A model generated the notes under the pieces. It was not told the DNA's origin. It made no database searches and worked only from the letters and a program-made list of their open reading frames with translations. From Photobacterium chitinilyticum (lineage in GTDB: Bacteria > Pseudomonadota > Gammaproteobacteria > Enterobacterales > Vibrionaceae), in assembly GCF_004104355.1 (NCBI RefSeq), contig NZ_RJLM01000008.1, positions 1 through 64,000 of the forward strand: a stretch of DNA of 64,000 nt. The letters run 5' to 3'. Positions 26,585 to 37,160 of the stretch are shown here, in pieces; position 1 is the first letter of the stretch; the number at the start of each line of letters is the position of its first letter. The translations under genes and the position numbers were made by a program.

Positions 26585-28186
26585 TTAGATATGGAAACGT
26601 TCCGTATAATGGCTCAGTTGCTCGCCAACGTCCGACAGGTGATCGGCCAGTTCTTGGTTATTGGTCGCGTTGTCGCGGGTTTTATGCGATGTATCTGCGA
26701 CATGGACAATACGCTGGTTCATGTCATCGGCAACATCACTTTCTTCCCGTGTGGCCGTTGCAATATGGGCATTCATTTCGTTGATGGCCTCCACAGCCTC
26801 GACGATCCGCTCAAGCGCCTCGTCGGCCTGCTTCATATGTTCGACCCCGGAAGCTGCCTGCTCCTGGCCAGTACTGATCACTTCCACGGCTTGATGCGCC
26901 TGCGTCTGTAGCTTCACAACCATCTGCTGGATTTCGCTGGTCGAGTTGGCTGTTCTTGCTGCAAGTCCGCGAACTTCATCGGCAACAACGGCAAAACCAC
27001 GTCCGGCCTCACCAGCTCGGGCTGCTTCTATCGCAGCATTCAGTGCCAATAGGTTTGTCTGTTCAGCAATATCATTGATAACATCCAGTACCTTGTTAAT
27101 CCCCATGCTGTCGGCGTTGAGGGTATTAATCACAGTTCCGACCGACTGCACCTGCTGGTTGAGCTCATCAATTGTGGTAGCCGCCTCTCGCATAACGCCA
27201 CGCCCGCGGTTGGCTTCCTGCTCGGCACGGTTGGTATATTCCGAGGCATTGGCACTGCTTGAGGCAACTTCTTGGATGGTGGCAGAGATTTCATTCATTG
27301 CCGTCGAGATCAGCTCGATCTCCTGATATTGCTGCTGCATACCGCTGGCATTTTCGGTCGCCGCTTTTTTAAGTTGGAGGCTGGACACACTTAGTTGTTC
27401 GCTCGACTTAACAACACTGCCCAGCATACTGGCAAATTCCCAGCGGGCCTCGTTGTAGTCAGTGTAAAGAGCGCCAATTTCATCACCGCTATCATCAGAA
27501 GGTAGCGGTTTTGTCAGATCACCTTTGGCAAACATCTGCAGCGCTTCGCGCAGTGGCAACAGCGGCTTCATCAGGTATTGATTGACGTAAAGATAAAGAA
27601 TGCCGGAAAGCAACATCAATGTAAGGATCAAGCCCAGTGAGATCTTCATATTGACCGTTACGTTTGCATTGCTGGCAGTCTCCATCATTTTGACTGCCGT
27701 GTTCATTTCTTTGAGAATAATTGGAGAGCGTTGATAAAGCTCTCTTATTTGCCCAACGTTTTCTTCACTGCGGAGGTTGGTGTCTGCGGTGAGTAGTTTT
27801 TGGATACCAGCACGATATTCGCCCCACAGCTCGTTCACTTTACTTAACTGAGCCTCAATTTCAGAGGTCATCGGCGGCGCAATGCCATGTTCCGGATCGC
27901 CATTTCGCAACATCTGCATCGAGGATTCAAACAGTTCGACTGTCTTATTGACGCCCGCTTCCTGCTCCATTCCAGCCTGTACCAGCAGGGCTTCTTTAGC
28001 AACTCGTTGTGACAACATCCGCTGACGCCCTGCTACGTTAATTGTTGCAGCGTCAGCTTCCATCCCATAATAGATTATCCCCATGGCACTGAACCCGGAT
28101 AAAACCAAGATGACACTTAGTAGCAGTAACTGCGCTTGGATACTCTTAAGGCCGATAGTTTGAAGTAGCTTTCTTATTATTTTCAT
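26585..28186 (-). CDS. Methyl-accepting chemotaxis protein with PilJ/NarX-type sensor
   Basis: Chemoreceptor of 533 residues from ATG 28186. TM1 is at about 18-40. The periplasmic domain begins with [22 protein letters not shown], a PilJ/NarX-type P-box motif of the kind used for nitrate-like ligands in NarX. TM2 is at about 175-193, followed by a HAMP domain and a long signalling hairpin whose tip is [37 protein letters not shown]. There is no C-terminal CheR-tethering pentapeptide. Ligand unknown. An in-frame extension to 28357 lacks the look of coding sequence. First host-type gene right of the ssrA island, convergent with dgt. Confidence 0.92.
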   Translation of the reverse strand: MKIIRKLLQTIGLKSIQAQLLLLSVILVLSGFSAMGIIYYGMEADAATINVAGRQRMLSQRVAKEALLVQAGMEQEAGVNKTVELFESSMQMLRNGDPEHGIAPPMTSEIEAQLSKVNELWGEYRAGIQKLLTADTNLRSEENVGQIRELYQRSPIILKEMNTAVKMMETASNANVTVNMKISLGLILTLMLLSGILYLYVNQYLMKPLLPLREALQMFAKGDLTKPLPSDDSGDEIGALYTDYNEARWEFASMLGSVVKSSEQLSVSSLQLKKAATENASGMQQQYQEIELISTAMNEISATIQEVASSSANASEYTNRAEQEANRGRGVMREAATTIDELNQQVQSVGTVINTLNADSMGINKVLDVINDIAEQTNLLALNAAIEAARAGEAGRGFAVVADEVRGLAARTANSTSEIQQMVVKLQTQAHQAVEVISTGQEQAASGVEHMKQADEALERIVEAVEAINEMNAHIATATREESDVADDMNQRIVHVADTSHKTRDNATNNQELADHLSDVGEQLSHYTERFHI

Positions 28187-28690
28187 TCTTTTGATTACTC
28201 TTAACGTGAAATAAAGGCAATGAATTTCAGTTAACACCACGTCAAATTGGAATTCCGTTGTCCAGTTAGACCCCAACTTGCTGAGCAGTAGCAATTGGTG
28301 CAATAACCTAGTTTTGACAATAAGCAGGCTAAGCCGATAATCGACGCCACCCGTCAAGTAAATGACACAACCATCAAAACTCAGACATAGTACAATAGTG
28401 GTATAAGCGAGGAATATAGCTTTGAATCAAAAAGTAGTATTAAATATGAATTATTTGATACGTATTCGATCAAGCATCAGATTTTCATCTGTAAACAAGT
28501 GCGACGTCAACAAGTTGACACAAGACGCTTTCTTGATTCATGCGGGAAAAAGCAGCATCCTGAAGAAATAAATAAGCCCCTAGAGAACTAGAGGCTTTGC
28601 AGTCATCGCCATAAACATGCATCAATCCAGAGTTTGGTTGAGAACCAAGACGACAGAAACTCTAGCGATGAACATGTTCAGGGGCATTCA
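28187..28690. other. Intergenic region with a terminator hairpin
   Basis: No gene is supportable. On the minus strand a hairpin near 28574-28597 (AAGCCTCTAG ... CTAGGGGCTT, followed by ATTTATTT) lies about 100 bp beyond the last SMR gene and is a plausible operon terminator. The left part should hold the chemoreceptor promoter. Confidence 0.55.
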
Positions 28691-29020
28691 TTACATCTGC
28701 GAGAACACATTCATGATCACGCCACCTGAGATAATCAATCCCATCGCTATCATGGCCGGGAAATCAGGCTTCTGCTTGTAGAGGATCATCGAGAAGATTG
28801 TTACCCCGATAATACCGAAACCACACCATAGCGAGTACGCAATACCGACAGGGATATAACCCATGGCTTTGGTCAGTGCGAAATAGCACAGGCTGTATGC
28901 ACCGATCACCAATGCCGACATGGCAGGATTACGGAAATTGTTGGTTTTCTTAATATATGAAGTGCCTGTGATCTCAGAGCAAATTGACAGTGCCAGCCAC
29001 AAAAATCCTACGTTGAACAT
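28691..29020 (-). CDS. Small multidrug resistance (SMR) family transporter, subunit 2
   Basis: Protein of 109 residues with four predicted membrane helices. It has the SMR-family essential Glu in helix 1 (ICSEITGTSYIKK) and the helix 3 motif YIPVGIAYSLWCGFG. It lies 11 bp after a second, longer SMR gene; paired SMR proteins often work as heterodimers. SMR pairs accompany choline-lyase microcompartment loci, where a role in moving choline, trimethylamine or other quaternary amines is suggested but not shown here. Last gene of the 13-gene operon. Confidence 0.88.
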   Translation of the reverse strand: MFNVGFLWLALSICSEITGTSYIKKTNNFRNPAMSALVIGAYSLCYFALTKAMGYIPVGIAYSLWCGFGIIGVTIFSMILYKQKPDFPAMIAMGLIISGGVIMNVFSQM

Positions 29021-29031
29021 GGTATATCTCC

Positions 29032-29430
29032 TTACCCTTTAACTTCTTCAGCGTTAACTGCAATTTCAGTTTCTGTTTCTTCTTCACCCATCTTCGAAAA
29101 CAGGTTCATAATGATAATCCCACTGGCAATCACCAGCATTCCGATCATGGCTGCCATATCCGGATGCTGACCGTAGAACACCATACCTAATGTCGATACC
29201 AGCAGGATCCCGGTACCAGACCACGTCGCATAGGCAAGACCAACGGGTAGATATTTAACCGCTTGAGACAGAGAGTAGTAACACACTACATAAAGCAGCA
29301 CGATCACTGCCAACAAAGCCGTTTTAGTGAAACCTTCACTGGTATCGAACATTTTCAACGTAGAGGTTGCAGAGGTTTCTGAGGCGATAACAAGCGCCAT
29401 CCAGAGCCATTTTTTTAATGATTCAGACAT
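29032..29430 (-). CDS. Small multidrug resistance (SMR) family transporter, subunit 1
   Basis: Protein of 132 residues with four membrane helices, the helix 1 Glu (VIASETSATSTLKM), YLPVGLAYATWSGTG in helix 3, and an unusual acidic C-terminal tail of about 20 residues (EEETETEIAVNAEE). ATG 29430 follows TTAGGAG; an upstream ATG at 29454 is less likely. It forms a pair with the next SMR gene within the choline microcompartment operon. Confidence 0.88.
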   Translation of the reverse strand: MSESLKKWLWMALVIASETSATSTLKMFDTSEGFTKTALLAVIVLLYVVCYYSLSQAVKYLPVGLAYATWSGTGILLVSTLGMVFYGQHPDMAAMIGMLVIASGIIIMNLFSKMGEEETETEIAVNAEEVKG

Positions 29431-29479
29431 AGATACTCCTAAGTTTTCTTTCAATTTTATTTAGCGAATTGGATAAACA

Positions 29480-30184
29480 TCATTTGCCGTGCTGAGCCTT
29501 CACATACTCTTGAGCCAGGTCGGTTAGCCGCCCCTGATCCGAAAGTACTGCCGCCCCTTTCTCCATGACCTCGGAAAGAGTGATGAAGCGTGGCAGTGTT
29601 GGCTCAATCTGGTGAACTGAGTTTGTTGTTATTGATTGGTTTTCCTCCGGCGTCGGCACACCGTCGAACAGGCCTATCGAACCAATGTTCAGTCCCATTA
29701 CCTGCACCGTTTGACGCTGCACAGCCAGCCTGTCGATCATCGCCGGGTTACTGGAAAGCCCTTTTAGCTGATTGAGCTCGCTGTCTAGTCGGCACTGATA
29801 ATCCAGCGCTATTGTGGATAGCCCTTTCATCAATGCCGTTTGCACCAGCACCGAACTTGGCGATCCAAACAGGCCGTTGGCGATCTCTGCCAGAGTGGCG
29901 ATATCCAGAAACGGCAGCCATACCGCATCAAAACCGGCCAGAAACTGTGCTGCGTTGTTTCCGTCCCAGGCCAGAATTTCCCCTACGCCTTGCCATTGTT
30001 CAGCGGAATGAACTGCCGTCGCCGACGGCGGAATATAGATGGCAAAGTGACGTTGCTGGCACTGTTGTAACCGCGCAATGATCTGGGAGCGGTAGTCTGC
30101 TTCGTCACCTAACACAATCAGGGTTCGAGGCTGCATACCCGCAAGCACCCGCTTCACCATTGCTTCTATCTGTTGCTCGTTCAT
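29480..30184 (-). CDS. Microcompartment-associated flavoprotein-like protein
   Basis: Protein of 234 residues from ATG 30184 (after GGAAGG). The N-terminus MNEQQIEAMVKRVLAGM is an amphipathic helix of the encapsulation-peptide type that targets cargo to shells. The remainder (RTLIVLGDEADYRSQIIARL ... AVWLPFLDIATLAEIANGLF ... SVLVQTALMKGLSTIALD) resembles the flavoprotein-like proteins found in glycyl-radical microcompartment loci. That resemblance is from memory of the pattern and is not certain. It follows pduL in the operon, 59 bp downstream. Confidence 0.65.
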   Translation of the reverse strand: MNEQQIEAMVKRVLAGMQPRTLIVLGDEADYRSQIIARLQQCQQRHFAIYIPPSATAVHSAEQWQGVGEILAWDGNNAAQFLAGFDAVWLPFLDIATLAEIANGLFGSPSSVLVQTALMKGLSTIALDYQCRLDSELNQLKGLSSNPAMIDRLAVQRQTVQVMGLNIGSIGLFDGVPTPEENQSITTNSVHQIEPTLPRFITLSEVMEKGAAVLSDQGRLTDLAQEYVKAQHGK

Positions 30185-30243
30185 ATCGACCTTCCTTTGC
30201 GCACTCATTTGGCCAACTGGGTCGGCCAAATTGCTCAGCCAAA

Positions 30244-30915
30244 CTACTCTGTCAAAAAGACGTCTTGCCCAGAGCGAAGACCTGCTGCGTTGGCTTCATC
30301 GGTATCGATATGAAACTCCAGTGCGTACGCCGGACTCACCCGCACGACCACCTGCTCGAACACCAGACCGCAGCCGCCACCGGCACGGACTTTCACCCGC
30401 TGACCGTTCTGAACCTGAAAGCGCATCGCATCTTCCTGGCTCATGTGAATATGGCGCTGGGCGCAAATCACTTTCGAGTCCAGATGACAGAAACCGGCCG
30501 CGCCTACCAGCAGGGCATCTGCCGAGCTGGTCAAATCGCCAGATTCACGTACCGGCGCCTGAACACCGAGGGTGTAACAATCGGCTTTCGAGACCTCCAG
30601 CTGTGTCTCTGCCCGAGCCGGTCCCAGCACGCGTACGCGCTGAATTGATCCCTTGGGGCCGACAATCGTGACGCACTCCTTGGCCGCGAACTGACCCGGC
30701 TGCTTGAGCTCCTTGATTGGCGTGAGCTGGTAGCCCGCCCCAAACAACGCTTCAATGTCGGCCTGGCAAAGATGCACATGACGGTTCGATACCCCGGTCG
30801 GAATACCCAAGTCCGCCACGACGCTTGTCACAGACGAGAGCAGTGCACTCCCTTCCTGACGGCAACTTGGTGGCAGTTTTTGCTCAATCTGCGCCATTAA
30901 CGTTGCACTGATCAT
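30244..30915 (-). CDS. pduL: Phosphate acyltransferase PduL
   Basis: Enzyme of 223 residues that converts acetyl-CoA and phosphate to acetyl phosphate inside the microcompartment, recycling CoA. The two zinc-binding PduL motifs are clear: GVSNRHVHLC and AQRHIHMS, with C-terminal FHIDTDEANAAGLRSGQ. The start ATG 30915 overlaps the stop of the preceding BMC gene (ATGA). No strong N-terminal encapsulation helix is visible. Confidence 0.95.
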   Translation of the reverse strand: MISATLMAQIEQKLPPSCRQEGSALLSSVTSVVADLGIPTGVSNRHVHLCQADIEALFGAGYQLTPIKELKQPGQFAAKECVTIVGPKGSIQRVRVLGPARAETQLEVSKADCYTLGVQAPVRESGDLTSSADALLVGAAGFCHLDSKVICAQRHIHMSQEDAMRFQVQNGQRVKVRAGGGCGLVFEQVVVRVSPAYALEFHIDTDEANAAGLRSGQDVFLTE

Positions 30916-31451
30916 TTTCGAGGTCCTTGTTTGCGGGTGCGCGCAGAGCGCTTCGCGGCCGGTTTATCATCTGACGGTGCTTTCGCACTTTCAGCAGGCT
31001 CCGGTTTCACCTTGCTGTCGGCCGGCTCGCTGAGTTTGGCTTCCGGTTTTACTTCCGGCTTTAACTCAACTTCTGGCTCGGCTGAAGGCTCTGGCTCAGC
31101 TTTTGATTCAGCTTTTGATTCAGCTTTTGCAGCAGGCTCCGAGCTATGTTCGGAACAGCCCTCTTCAGGCGGTTTCGGCGTCGAAGACGGCTCGTTTTCC
31201 AGCATCGCCAAGACACTGGTATCAGGGCGGGCAATCACCAATGAAGCCTCGACCTGCTGTGCTGCATCTACACCGTTTTCAACGGCTGCTGATACGGCAC
31301 TGATCTCGCCGTGAAACATCACCGACACCAACCCCGAACCAATTTTCTTGCAACCCACCAGCGTGACAGCTGCCGACTTACAGGCTGCATCGGCAGCATG
31401 AATGGCAGAAATTAAACCGCGGGTCTCTATTACGCCTAAACTGGTCGTCAT
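30912..31451 (-). CDS. BMC-H shell protein with a long charged C-terminal extension
   Basis: Protein of 179 residues. The first about 85 form a BMC (Pfam00936-type) hexamer domain (LGVIETRGLISAIHAADAACKSA, KIGSGLVSVMFHGEISAV, SLVIARPD). The remaining about 90 are low-complexity Glu/Lys/Pro/Ala with repeats such as ESKAESKAE and EVKPEAK, ending in a basic RSARTRKQGPRK. GRM2 loci of Klebsiella have one BMC-H with an extended C-terminus (CmcE), which this matches in place and form. The tail may recruit cargo or face the lumen; that is inference. Translationally coupled to pduL. Confidence 0.9.
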   Translation of the reverse strand: MTTSLGVIETRGLISAIHAADAACKSAAVTLVGCKKIGSGLVSVMFHGEISAVSAAVENGVDAAQQVEASLVIARPDTSVLAMLENEPSSTPKPPEEGCSEHSSEPAAKAESKAESKAEPEPSAEPEVELKPEVKPEAKLSEPADSKVKPEPAESAKAPSDDKPAAKRSARTRKQGPRK

Positions 31452-31461
31452 CGTTTCCTCC

Positions 31462-32430
31462 TTAATGTCGAACCAAGCGGATATCGAAATCGAACTGAGT
31501 AAAGAAGGCGCTTAGCTGGTCTAGCTCGTCATCGCTATAACCCAGGTCTTGCGTGATGGGATAAATCATGTCGAGCTTGTCGTATTTCGTTTTGCCAAAC
31601 TGGTGGTATGGCAAGACATCAATACGCTGGATGTTGCCGCGCTTGGCGAGCTCCATGACATAATTGAAAGCCCCGGTGATCGAGTCGTAAGAATCGTTGT
31701 GACCACGGATCAAAGGCATTCGAATCACGATATTGGCGCCAAGATCCACCAACCGTTCAAGGTTGCGCTTCACCCCTTCATTACCGATACCGAATAACTG
31801 ACGGTGTTGGTCGGTATTTATCTGTTTGATATCAAATAAGAAAAGATCTGTGCACGTTGCCAATTTCTCGTAATTTTCAAGGCTGGTTGTGCCCTGGGTT
31901 TCAATCGCAGTGTTGATCATCTGCTTTTTGCATTCGGTCAGCAGTGCCGTTGCGAAATCGGCCTGCAAGCTCAGCTCACCGCCGCCCAGAGTCACACCGC
32001 CGCCGGAAGACATATAGAAGTCATAATCCTGCATGATGATTTCCATCAGCTCCGGCACCGTGACGTCTTTACCCATCACATCCAGCGCATCACCCATGCA
32101 GACTTCTTCGCACTTCCGGCAACCAATACAGTCAACAGCCCTGTTGATCTTGTGTACGGCATTGCCGTCAGCGTCAGTGCTCATCAGATGCACACCGGCA
32201 GGACACACTTGGGCACACTTACCGCACGCCACACATTTGTCGTGGCTGAACATTACTTGAAACTGACTGCTTAGCCCTTCGGGGTTGGCGCACCAATCAC
32301 ACCGAAGGTTGCACCCTTTGAAAAAAATCAACGTGCGGATCCCATCACCGTCATAGATGGAATATTTTTGGATATTAAAAATCCGCCCTTTTAGTTCTGT
32401 TTCTTTGCTCACTTCTGCTATCCCAGTCAT
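31462..32430 (-). CDS. cutD: Choline trimethylamine-lyase activating enzyme (radical SAM)
   Basis: Glycyl radical enzyme activase of 322 residues. It carries the radical-SAM CX3CX2C cluster at Cys40, Cys44, Cys47 (KGCNLRCDWC) and an inserted ferredoxin-like domain with two 4Fe-4S motifs (CVACGKCAQVCP, CIGCRKCEEVC). SGGGVTLGGGE is the SAM-binding GGE region. It generates the glycyl radical on CutC using S-adenosylmethionine. It lies directly downstream of cutC, 68 bp apart. Oxygen-sensitive, so the locus must work without oxygen. Confidence 0.95.
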   Translation of the reverse strand: MTGIAEVSKETELKGRIFNIQKYSIYDGDGIRTLIFFKGCNLRCDWCANPEGLSSQFQVMFSHDKCVACGKCAQVCPAGVHLMSTDADGNAVHKINRAVDCIGCRKCEEVCMGDALDVMGKDVTVPELMEIIMQDYDFYMSSGGGVTLGGGELSLQADFATALLTECKKQMINTAIETQGTTSLENYEKLATCTDLFLFDIKQINTDQHRQLFGIGNEGVKRNLERLVDLGANIVIRMPLIRGHNDSYDSITGAFNYVMELAKRGNIQRIDVLPYHQFGKTKYDKLDMIYPITQDLGYSDDELDQLSAFFTQFDFDIRLVRH

Positions 32431-32498
32431 TGTTATCTCCTCACTTCGCTCATGCTCAGTGGCTTTATCAAGGGGCCTCTCGACCCCTTATTTCTGGG

Positions 32499-35400
32499 TT
32501 AGAATTTTTCTAGAACAGTACGGCTAATGATTTCGTCTTGAACTTCCTTACAAAGCTCGACGAAGTAGGCGCTGTAGCCCGCAACACGCACGATCAGATC
32601 GCGATATTTCTCAGGCTCTTGCTGTGCCTTCTTCAGCACTTCGTTATCCACGTAGCTGAATTGCATCTGGCCGTTGCCGAGAATAGAAGCGGTACGCAGC
32701 AAGGTGATCAGGCCGTTCTTGCCTTCAGGGGTATCTAGCAAGCCTTTAAGGAACTTGAAGTTATGCACCATGCCGATGTTCATGGTTTCAACGTTCATCT
32801 TGCTCACTGACTTGATGATCGCCGTTGGGCCCTGCTTGTCCGCACCCTGCGTCGGGCTGATACCATCAGACAGCGGCATCCACGCCAGACGGCCATTCGG
32901 CGTTGCGTTGGTCAGTTCACCAATCGGGGTATTGTTCGAGATAGACAAGGTGCCGTGGCTCAATCGCGAGTAAAGCATCTGGTACTTGCCGCACTCACGC
33001 TCTGTCCACTCAGTGATATCCAAGGCAAACTCATCGACATAGTTGTCGTCGTTACCGAACTTAGGCGCGTTGAGGCAGTCGCGACGTAGCTCTTCGAAGC
33101 CTTCGAAGTTGGCCAGCATCGCATCACGCATCTGCTCCAGGGTGTACTTCCTGTCTTCAAAGACCAGCTTGCGGATCGCGGCCATGGAATCGATGTACGT
33201 CGCCAGGCCAGAGAAGATCAGGCCCGGTCCGTAGTTCACCACGGCACCGCCGGCACTGACGTCCTTGCCTTGTTCCATACAGCCTTCGACCAGCAGTGAC
33301 ATCAGCGGTTTAGGGGCTACATCACGGTGGACTCGCTGGCTGATCACCGTACCGACGGCAGACAGTTTCACGATATGGGCGATTTGTTCTTTTACCGCCG
33401 CATCGAACGCATCGAATGTGGTCAGGCTGTTCAGGTCGCCGGTATCAAGGCCCTGATGGCTATCAAACAGCACCATGCGACCGCGGTTCAGTACGAATTC
33501 AATCGCGATAGGCCACTGGGTATAGCCTGTGGAAGTCCACTGGTAGATACGGCCTGATTTCTGTGGTTCTACACAGCCCATCAGACAGTAGTCGCGGGCA
33601 TCTTCGAAGTCGTAGCCTTTGCGCAGCATCATCTTGATGTGGGAATCATCAAAGTGACAGGCAGGGAAACCCATACCCGCTTTCACTACTTCGACAATTT
33701 TTTCCATGTAGTGCTGCGGCGACTGGTTGTGAATACGACATGCCAGCGAAGGCTGGTACACTTTCACAAAGCGCACGGCATCCATGATCAGCAAGGTCAG
33801 ATCATTGGTCGCGTCACCGCCCATGCGTTTCTGACCACCAACAGTCAAGTTGATGAACGGCTGGTAACCGGCAAAGTACTTCGCCCCCAGCTCGCTTGAC
33901 ATCCACATCAGTTCGGCACATTTGATGATGAATGCCTGCATCATCTCCAGCGCCTGTTCCTGAGTCAGACGACCAGATTCGATATCCGCCTGGTACATCG
34001 GGTAGCAGTATTGGTCAAGACGTCCAAGAGACAAACCGGTCTGATTCTCTTCCACCTCGAACAGTGACTCCACGGTCCAGATACTTTGCAAGGCTTCCTG
34101 CAACGTCTTCGGTGGGTTGGCCGGTACGTTTTCATTGGTCTCTGCTATGGTGAACAGCTCGGCACGGCGCGCCGGATCGGTTTCGGTCAACGCAAGCTCT
34201 CGCGCATGGTTAGCCAGGCGCTTCGCATAGGCCATTACGCCTTCACAGCTTTCGATAGACGCCTTGTAGAAGTAGATCTTGTCGATGTCTTCCGGGTTTT
34301 CCATGCTCAGCTGAGCCAGTTTTTCTTCTGCATCGGCCTTGATACCGTTCATGCCTTTGGTGAACAGCAAAACGTCATAACCCGGACAGGTATCACCACC
34401 ACCGTTGATTTGGTGATAGGAAAGATCACTGACGTAGGTCTCGCCGCTGAATTCCCACAAACCGGCTTCGCGGTATTGCGCTTCGCAGATCTCATCCAGC
34501 GAACGGCCTTCCCAGAACGGAACGATCTCTTCGCGGATCACTTTCTTGTCCTCTTCAGAGATCTCGAACGGATCCTGCGGACGGGTACTCATGGTATCCA
34601 GCTCGTCACGCACCCAGCGCCACGCGATATCCGGCGAGAAGGCACCGGCACGGGGCTTGCCACATGGATGGCCAACAATCAGCTCATCATCCTGGATCAG
34701 TAGCGGTGCAGTTTCGCATGCAACCCGGAATGCTTTGGCACGCAGCAAGATTGGCGGTAGGCCCTGATGCTGCTTGGTAACTTCGGTGAACGCCAGCGCA
34801 CGGTAGATAGAAACACTCGGGCGGGCTTTCAAATAGTTTTGGCGCAAACGCTGCATACGCGTCGTCAGGCCTTCCATCTCTTTGATTTCAGGTTCACTCG
34901 CGGCAGCAGCTTGTGGGGATACGGAAGCTACCGCAGCGCCGCCTGCCTGATAGAGACGCACAGTCAGTTTGCTATTGATGCTCGCCAGGTTGTTACGGGC
35001 AGCAAGCAGCATCTTGGACAGTTCGTTGACCACTAGCTGGCTGTCTTCGAAACGGCCGCCTTGTACCATCCAGTCAAACATCGGATAACCGTCGACGGCT
35101 TTTTCTGCACGGACTTCAGACAGTTCGCTCAGTTTTAGCCATAGGGACTCGACGACTTCGTAGGCTTGGGCTTCAGTAATAGCACCCGCCTGTAGATCTC
35201 GCTGGTAGTAGCTGTACAGAGCCTTATCAAAACCAGTCGAGCCAACCGCGTAGCTGCCGTTATCCAGGTGTATCATTAGCTGGAACAGATAGAAGGCCTG
35301 ACAGGCTTCCTTGAATGACTGTGCCGGTTGGGCCGGAATGTTGCGAAGGATCGCAGCGTTTTCTTTCAGTTCGGCCTGGCGGTACGGGTGCGTTTCTGTC

Positions 35401-35909
35401 GCCGCCATACGCTCCATTTCTGCCGCCAGTTTGTCAGCCAGTGCGACGGCACCATTGCAGGCAAAGATCATGGCCTTGCCCTGATTCACTTCATCCATAC
35501 CGCTGCGGCTGATCGCGCTGCCGATATTTTTCAGGCGTAGCTGAATATGCTGCTCAAGTACCTGGAAGCCTGAACTGATGACAGTCATGTAGTCAGGACT
35601 GTTGGTTTTATCGCAGTTTAGGAAACCAAACACAGACTCGTTATTTAGCTCGGCTTCCGTGTGGAAGATAGCACCGCGAGCCTGCGAGGACTGACTGCCG
35701 ACAATCAGCTCGTCCTGGCCGATATGAACAGGCAGATCCGTCATAAGCTGGCAGAAACGCTGGGCGTTTTTAACCATCGGCGGCATACCGGCGATATCGT
35801 CGCCAATAGAGGCAAGAATTGTTGCGCGTTCGGCGCTGATAGTACTGTTTTGTGCAAGCAGTCTTTCCGCCAGCATTTTTACACGCGGCGTAAGGGAATA
35901 GTTGGCCAT
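32499..35909 (-). CDS. cutC: Choline trimethylamine-lyase, long (type II) form
   Basis: Glycyl radical enzyme of 1136 residues that splits choline into trimethylamine and acetaldehyde. CutC-specific active-site motif [20 protein letters not shown] has catalytic Cys779 and Glu781; the glycyl loop RVAGYSAYF places the radical at Gly1111. Residues 1 to about 345 form an N-terminal extension that itself looks like the first part of a PFL-like domain but lacks the radical and Cys motifs. Such long CutC enzymes occur in gammaproteobacterial GRM2 loci, where the extension is linked to encapsulation. Start ATG 35909 ([10 protein letters not shown]). A GC hairpin lies 33 bp upstream. Confidence 0.96.
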   Translation of the reverse strand: MANYSLTPRVKMLAERLLAQNSTISAERATILASIGDDIAGMPPMVKNAQRFCQLMTDLPVHIGQDELIVGSQSSQARGAIFHTEAELNNESVFGFLNCDKTNSPDYMTVISSGFQVLEQHIQLRLKNIGSAISRSGMDEVNQGKAMIFACNGAVALADKLAAEMERMAATETHPYRQAELKENAAILRNIPAQPAQSFKEACQAFYLFQLMIHLDNGSYAVGSTGFDKALYSYYQRDLQAGAITEAQAYEVVESLWLKLSELSEVRAEKAVDGYPMFDWMVQGGRFEDSQLVVNELSKMLLAARNNLASINSKLTVRLYQAGGAAVASVSPQAAAASEPEIKEMEGLTTRMQRLRQNYLKARPSVSIYRALAFTEVTKQHQGLPPILLRAKAFRVACETAPLLIQDDELIVGHPCGKPRAGAFSPDIAWRWVRDELDTMSTRPQDPFEISEEDKKVIREEIVPFWEGRSLDEICEAQYREAGLWEFSGETYVSDLSYHQINGGGDTCPGYDVLLFTKGMNGIKADAEEKLAQLSMENPEDIDKIYFYKASIESCEGVMAYAKRLANHARELALTETDPARRAELFTIAETNENVPANPPKTLQEALQSIWTVESLFEVEENQTGLSLGRLDQYCYPMYQADIESGRLTQEQALEMMQAFIIKCAELMWMSSELGAKYFAGYQPFINLTVGGQKRMGGDATNDLTLLIMDAVRFVKVYQPSLACRIHNQSPQHYMEKIVEVVKAGMGFPACHFDDSHIKMMLRKGYDFEDARDYCLMGCVEPQKSGRIYQWTSTGYTQWPIAIEFVLNRGRMVLFDSHQGLDTGDLNSLTTFDAFDAAVKEQIAHIVKLSAVGTVISQRVHRDVAPKPLMSLLVEGCMEQGKDVSAGGAVVNYGPGLIFSGLATYIDSMAAIRKLVFEDRKYTLEQMRDAMLANFEGFEELRRDCLNAPKFGNDDNYVDEFALDITEWTERECGKYQMLYSRLSHGTLSISNNTPIGELTNATPNGRLAWMPLSDGISPTQGADKQGPTAIIKSVSKMNVETMNIGMVHNFKFLKGLLDTPEGKNGLITLLRTASILGNGQMQFSYVDNEVLKKAQQEPEKYRDLIVRVAGYSAYFVELCKEVQDEIISRTVLEKF

Positions 35910-35941
35910 AATTCAGCCTCTCCTAATAATGTGTTTCACTC

Positions 35942-35965
35942 CGGCGGGGCCTGGCTGGCCCGCCG
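35942..35965. other. GC-rich intergenic hairpin before cutC
   Basis: CGGCGGG (35942-35948) pairs with CCCGCCG (35959-35965). There is no T run on either side, so it is more likely an mRNA processing or stability element between the alcohol dehydrogenase and cutC genes than a terminator. Confidence 0.55.
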
Positions 35966-36002
35966 TTTGGGATATTGGATTGTTGTGCGCTATGCGGGAT
36001 GT

Positions 36003-37145
36003 CTAGGTATGTGCAATACCTGCAAACGCTTGTCGGTATAGGGTTTCCATATGGTGGGTATTCACCTCTCGCGGGTTGGTTGGCGTGCAACCGTCTCGCA
36101 GGGCTTGCCCGACCAGCTCTGCCAGTGAGGCAAAGAATGCCGATTCGGCCACGTTGCAGTCTCGAATACCTGCCGGCATATTCATCTGCTCCTTGAGCAC
36201 ATCAATAGCCACGACCAGGCTGAGCACCCCTTCGCGGGTCGTCCGGCTTGGCAGCCCGAGCTGTTTGGCCAAATGGGCATATTTCTCGGCCGCAGGCGTC
36301 TGGCAACCACCATGCAAATTGGCGTTAAAAGCCACGACATGGCTCATTAACAGCGCATTCGCCCGCCCGTGAGGGATGCCAAAAACACCACCAAGGGCAT
36401 GGGCCAGACTGTGGGTGATACCCAGCGAGGCATTGGTAAATGCCATACCGGCAATACACGAGGCGTTATGCATTTTTTCACGCGCCACAAGGTTGCTGCC
36501 GTTCTGGTAACACTCGAGCAAATGAGCAAAAACCAGGTGAACCGCCTTTTCCGCCAATGCATCGCTAAAATCCGATGCCTGAGTCGATACATACGCTTCG
36601 AGGGCATGACAAAGTACGTCCATTCCGGTATCGGCAGTGATGCCCGCAGGCACCGACTTCACCAGCTCAGGATCCAGGATGGCGTGGTCGGGCAACATAA
36701 ACTCATCCACCACTACCCACTTTTCGCCGCGAGACTTGATGACCGAGAACGACGTCACTTCCGAGCCCGTTCCGCTGGTTGTCGGGATGGCAACAAAGCA
36801 CGGTTTTTCTGCCAGCTTGCCGCTTTCCCACAGGGTGTAGATCACCCCTTTGGCCGCATCAATCACCGAGCCGCCACCCAGCGCAACAACCACGTCCGGG
36901 GTATCGGCATCCATCTGCTTCATGCCATTCACAATGACCGAAATATCCGGATCCGAGGTCACGTCAGCAAAAAGGCTGACAACCATCTGGTTGTCGAGCA
37001 GGCGCTGGCGAACTTTGTCGGCCATACCAAACTTGACCATCGCTTGATCCGTCACGATCAATGCGCGCTGTCCGGCCAGTGTTCCCAGCTTATCCAGGGC
37101 ACCGTTGCCAAAATGGATCGTCGGCTTAATCAGAAATTCATTCAT
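36003..37145 (-). CDS. Iron-containing alcohol dehydrogenase of the choline microcompartment
   Basis: Group III alcohol dehydrogenase of 380 residues that would reduce acetaldehyde to ethanol and regenerate NAD+ inside the shell (the CutO role). Seen: the nucleotide-binding ALGGGSVIDAAKG, PTTSGTGSEVT, and the metal-binding region with DVLCHALEAY, THSLAHALGGVFGIPHGRANA. Length is normal for the family. It sits between the BMC-P vertex gene and cutC in one operon, with a 15-bp gap to the BMC-P gene. Confidence 0.93.
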   Translation of the reverse strand: MNEFLIKPTIHFGNGALDKLGTLAGQRALIVTDQAMVKFGMADKVRQRLLDNQMVVSLFADVTSDPDISVIVNGMKQMDADTPDVVVALGGGSVIDAAKGVIYTLWESGKLAEKPCFVAIPTTSGTGSEVTSFSVIKSRGEKWVVVDEFMLPDHAILDPELVKSVPAGITADTGMDVLCHALEAYVSTQASDFSDALAEKAVHLVFAHLLECYQNGSNLVAREKMHNASCIAGMAFTNASLGITHSLAHALGGVFGIPHGRANALLMSHVVAFNANLHGGCQTPAAEKYAHLAKQLGLPSRTTREGVLSLVVAIDVLKEQMNMPAGIRDCNVAESAFFASLAELVGQALRDGCTPTNPREVNTHHMETLYRQAFAGIAHT

Positions 37146-37160
37146 GCTCTCTGTTTTTCC

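Noticed and set aside
26400-26588. Plus-strand frame of 62 codons after dgt
   Set aside because: It reads through the third att sequence and has no supporting features.
34086-34703. Long antisense frames inside cutC
   Set aside because: Shadow frames of a high-coding-density gene; the sense strand carries clear catalytic motifs.
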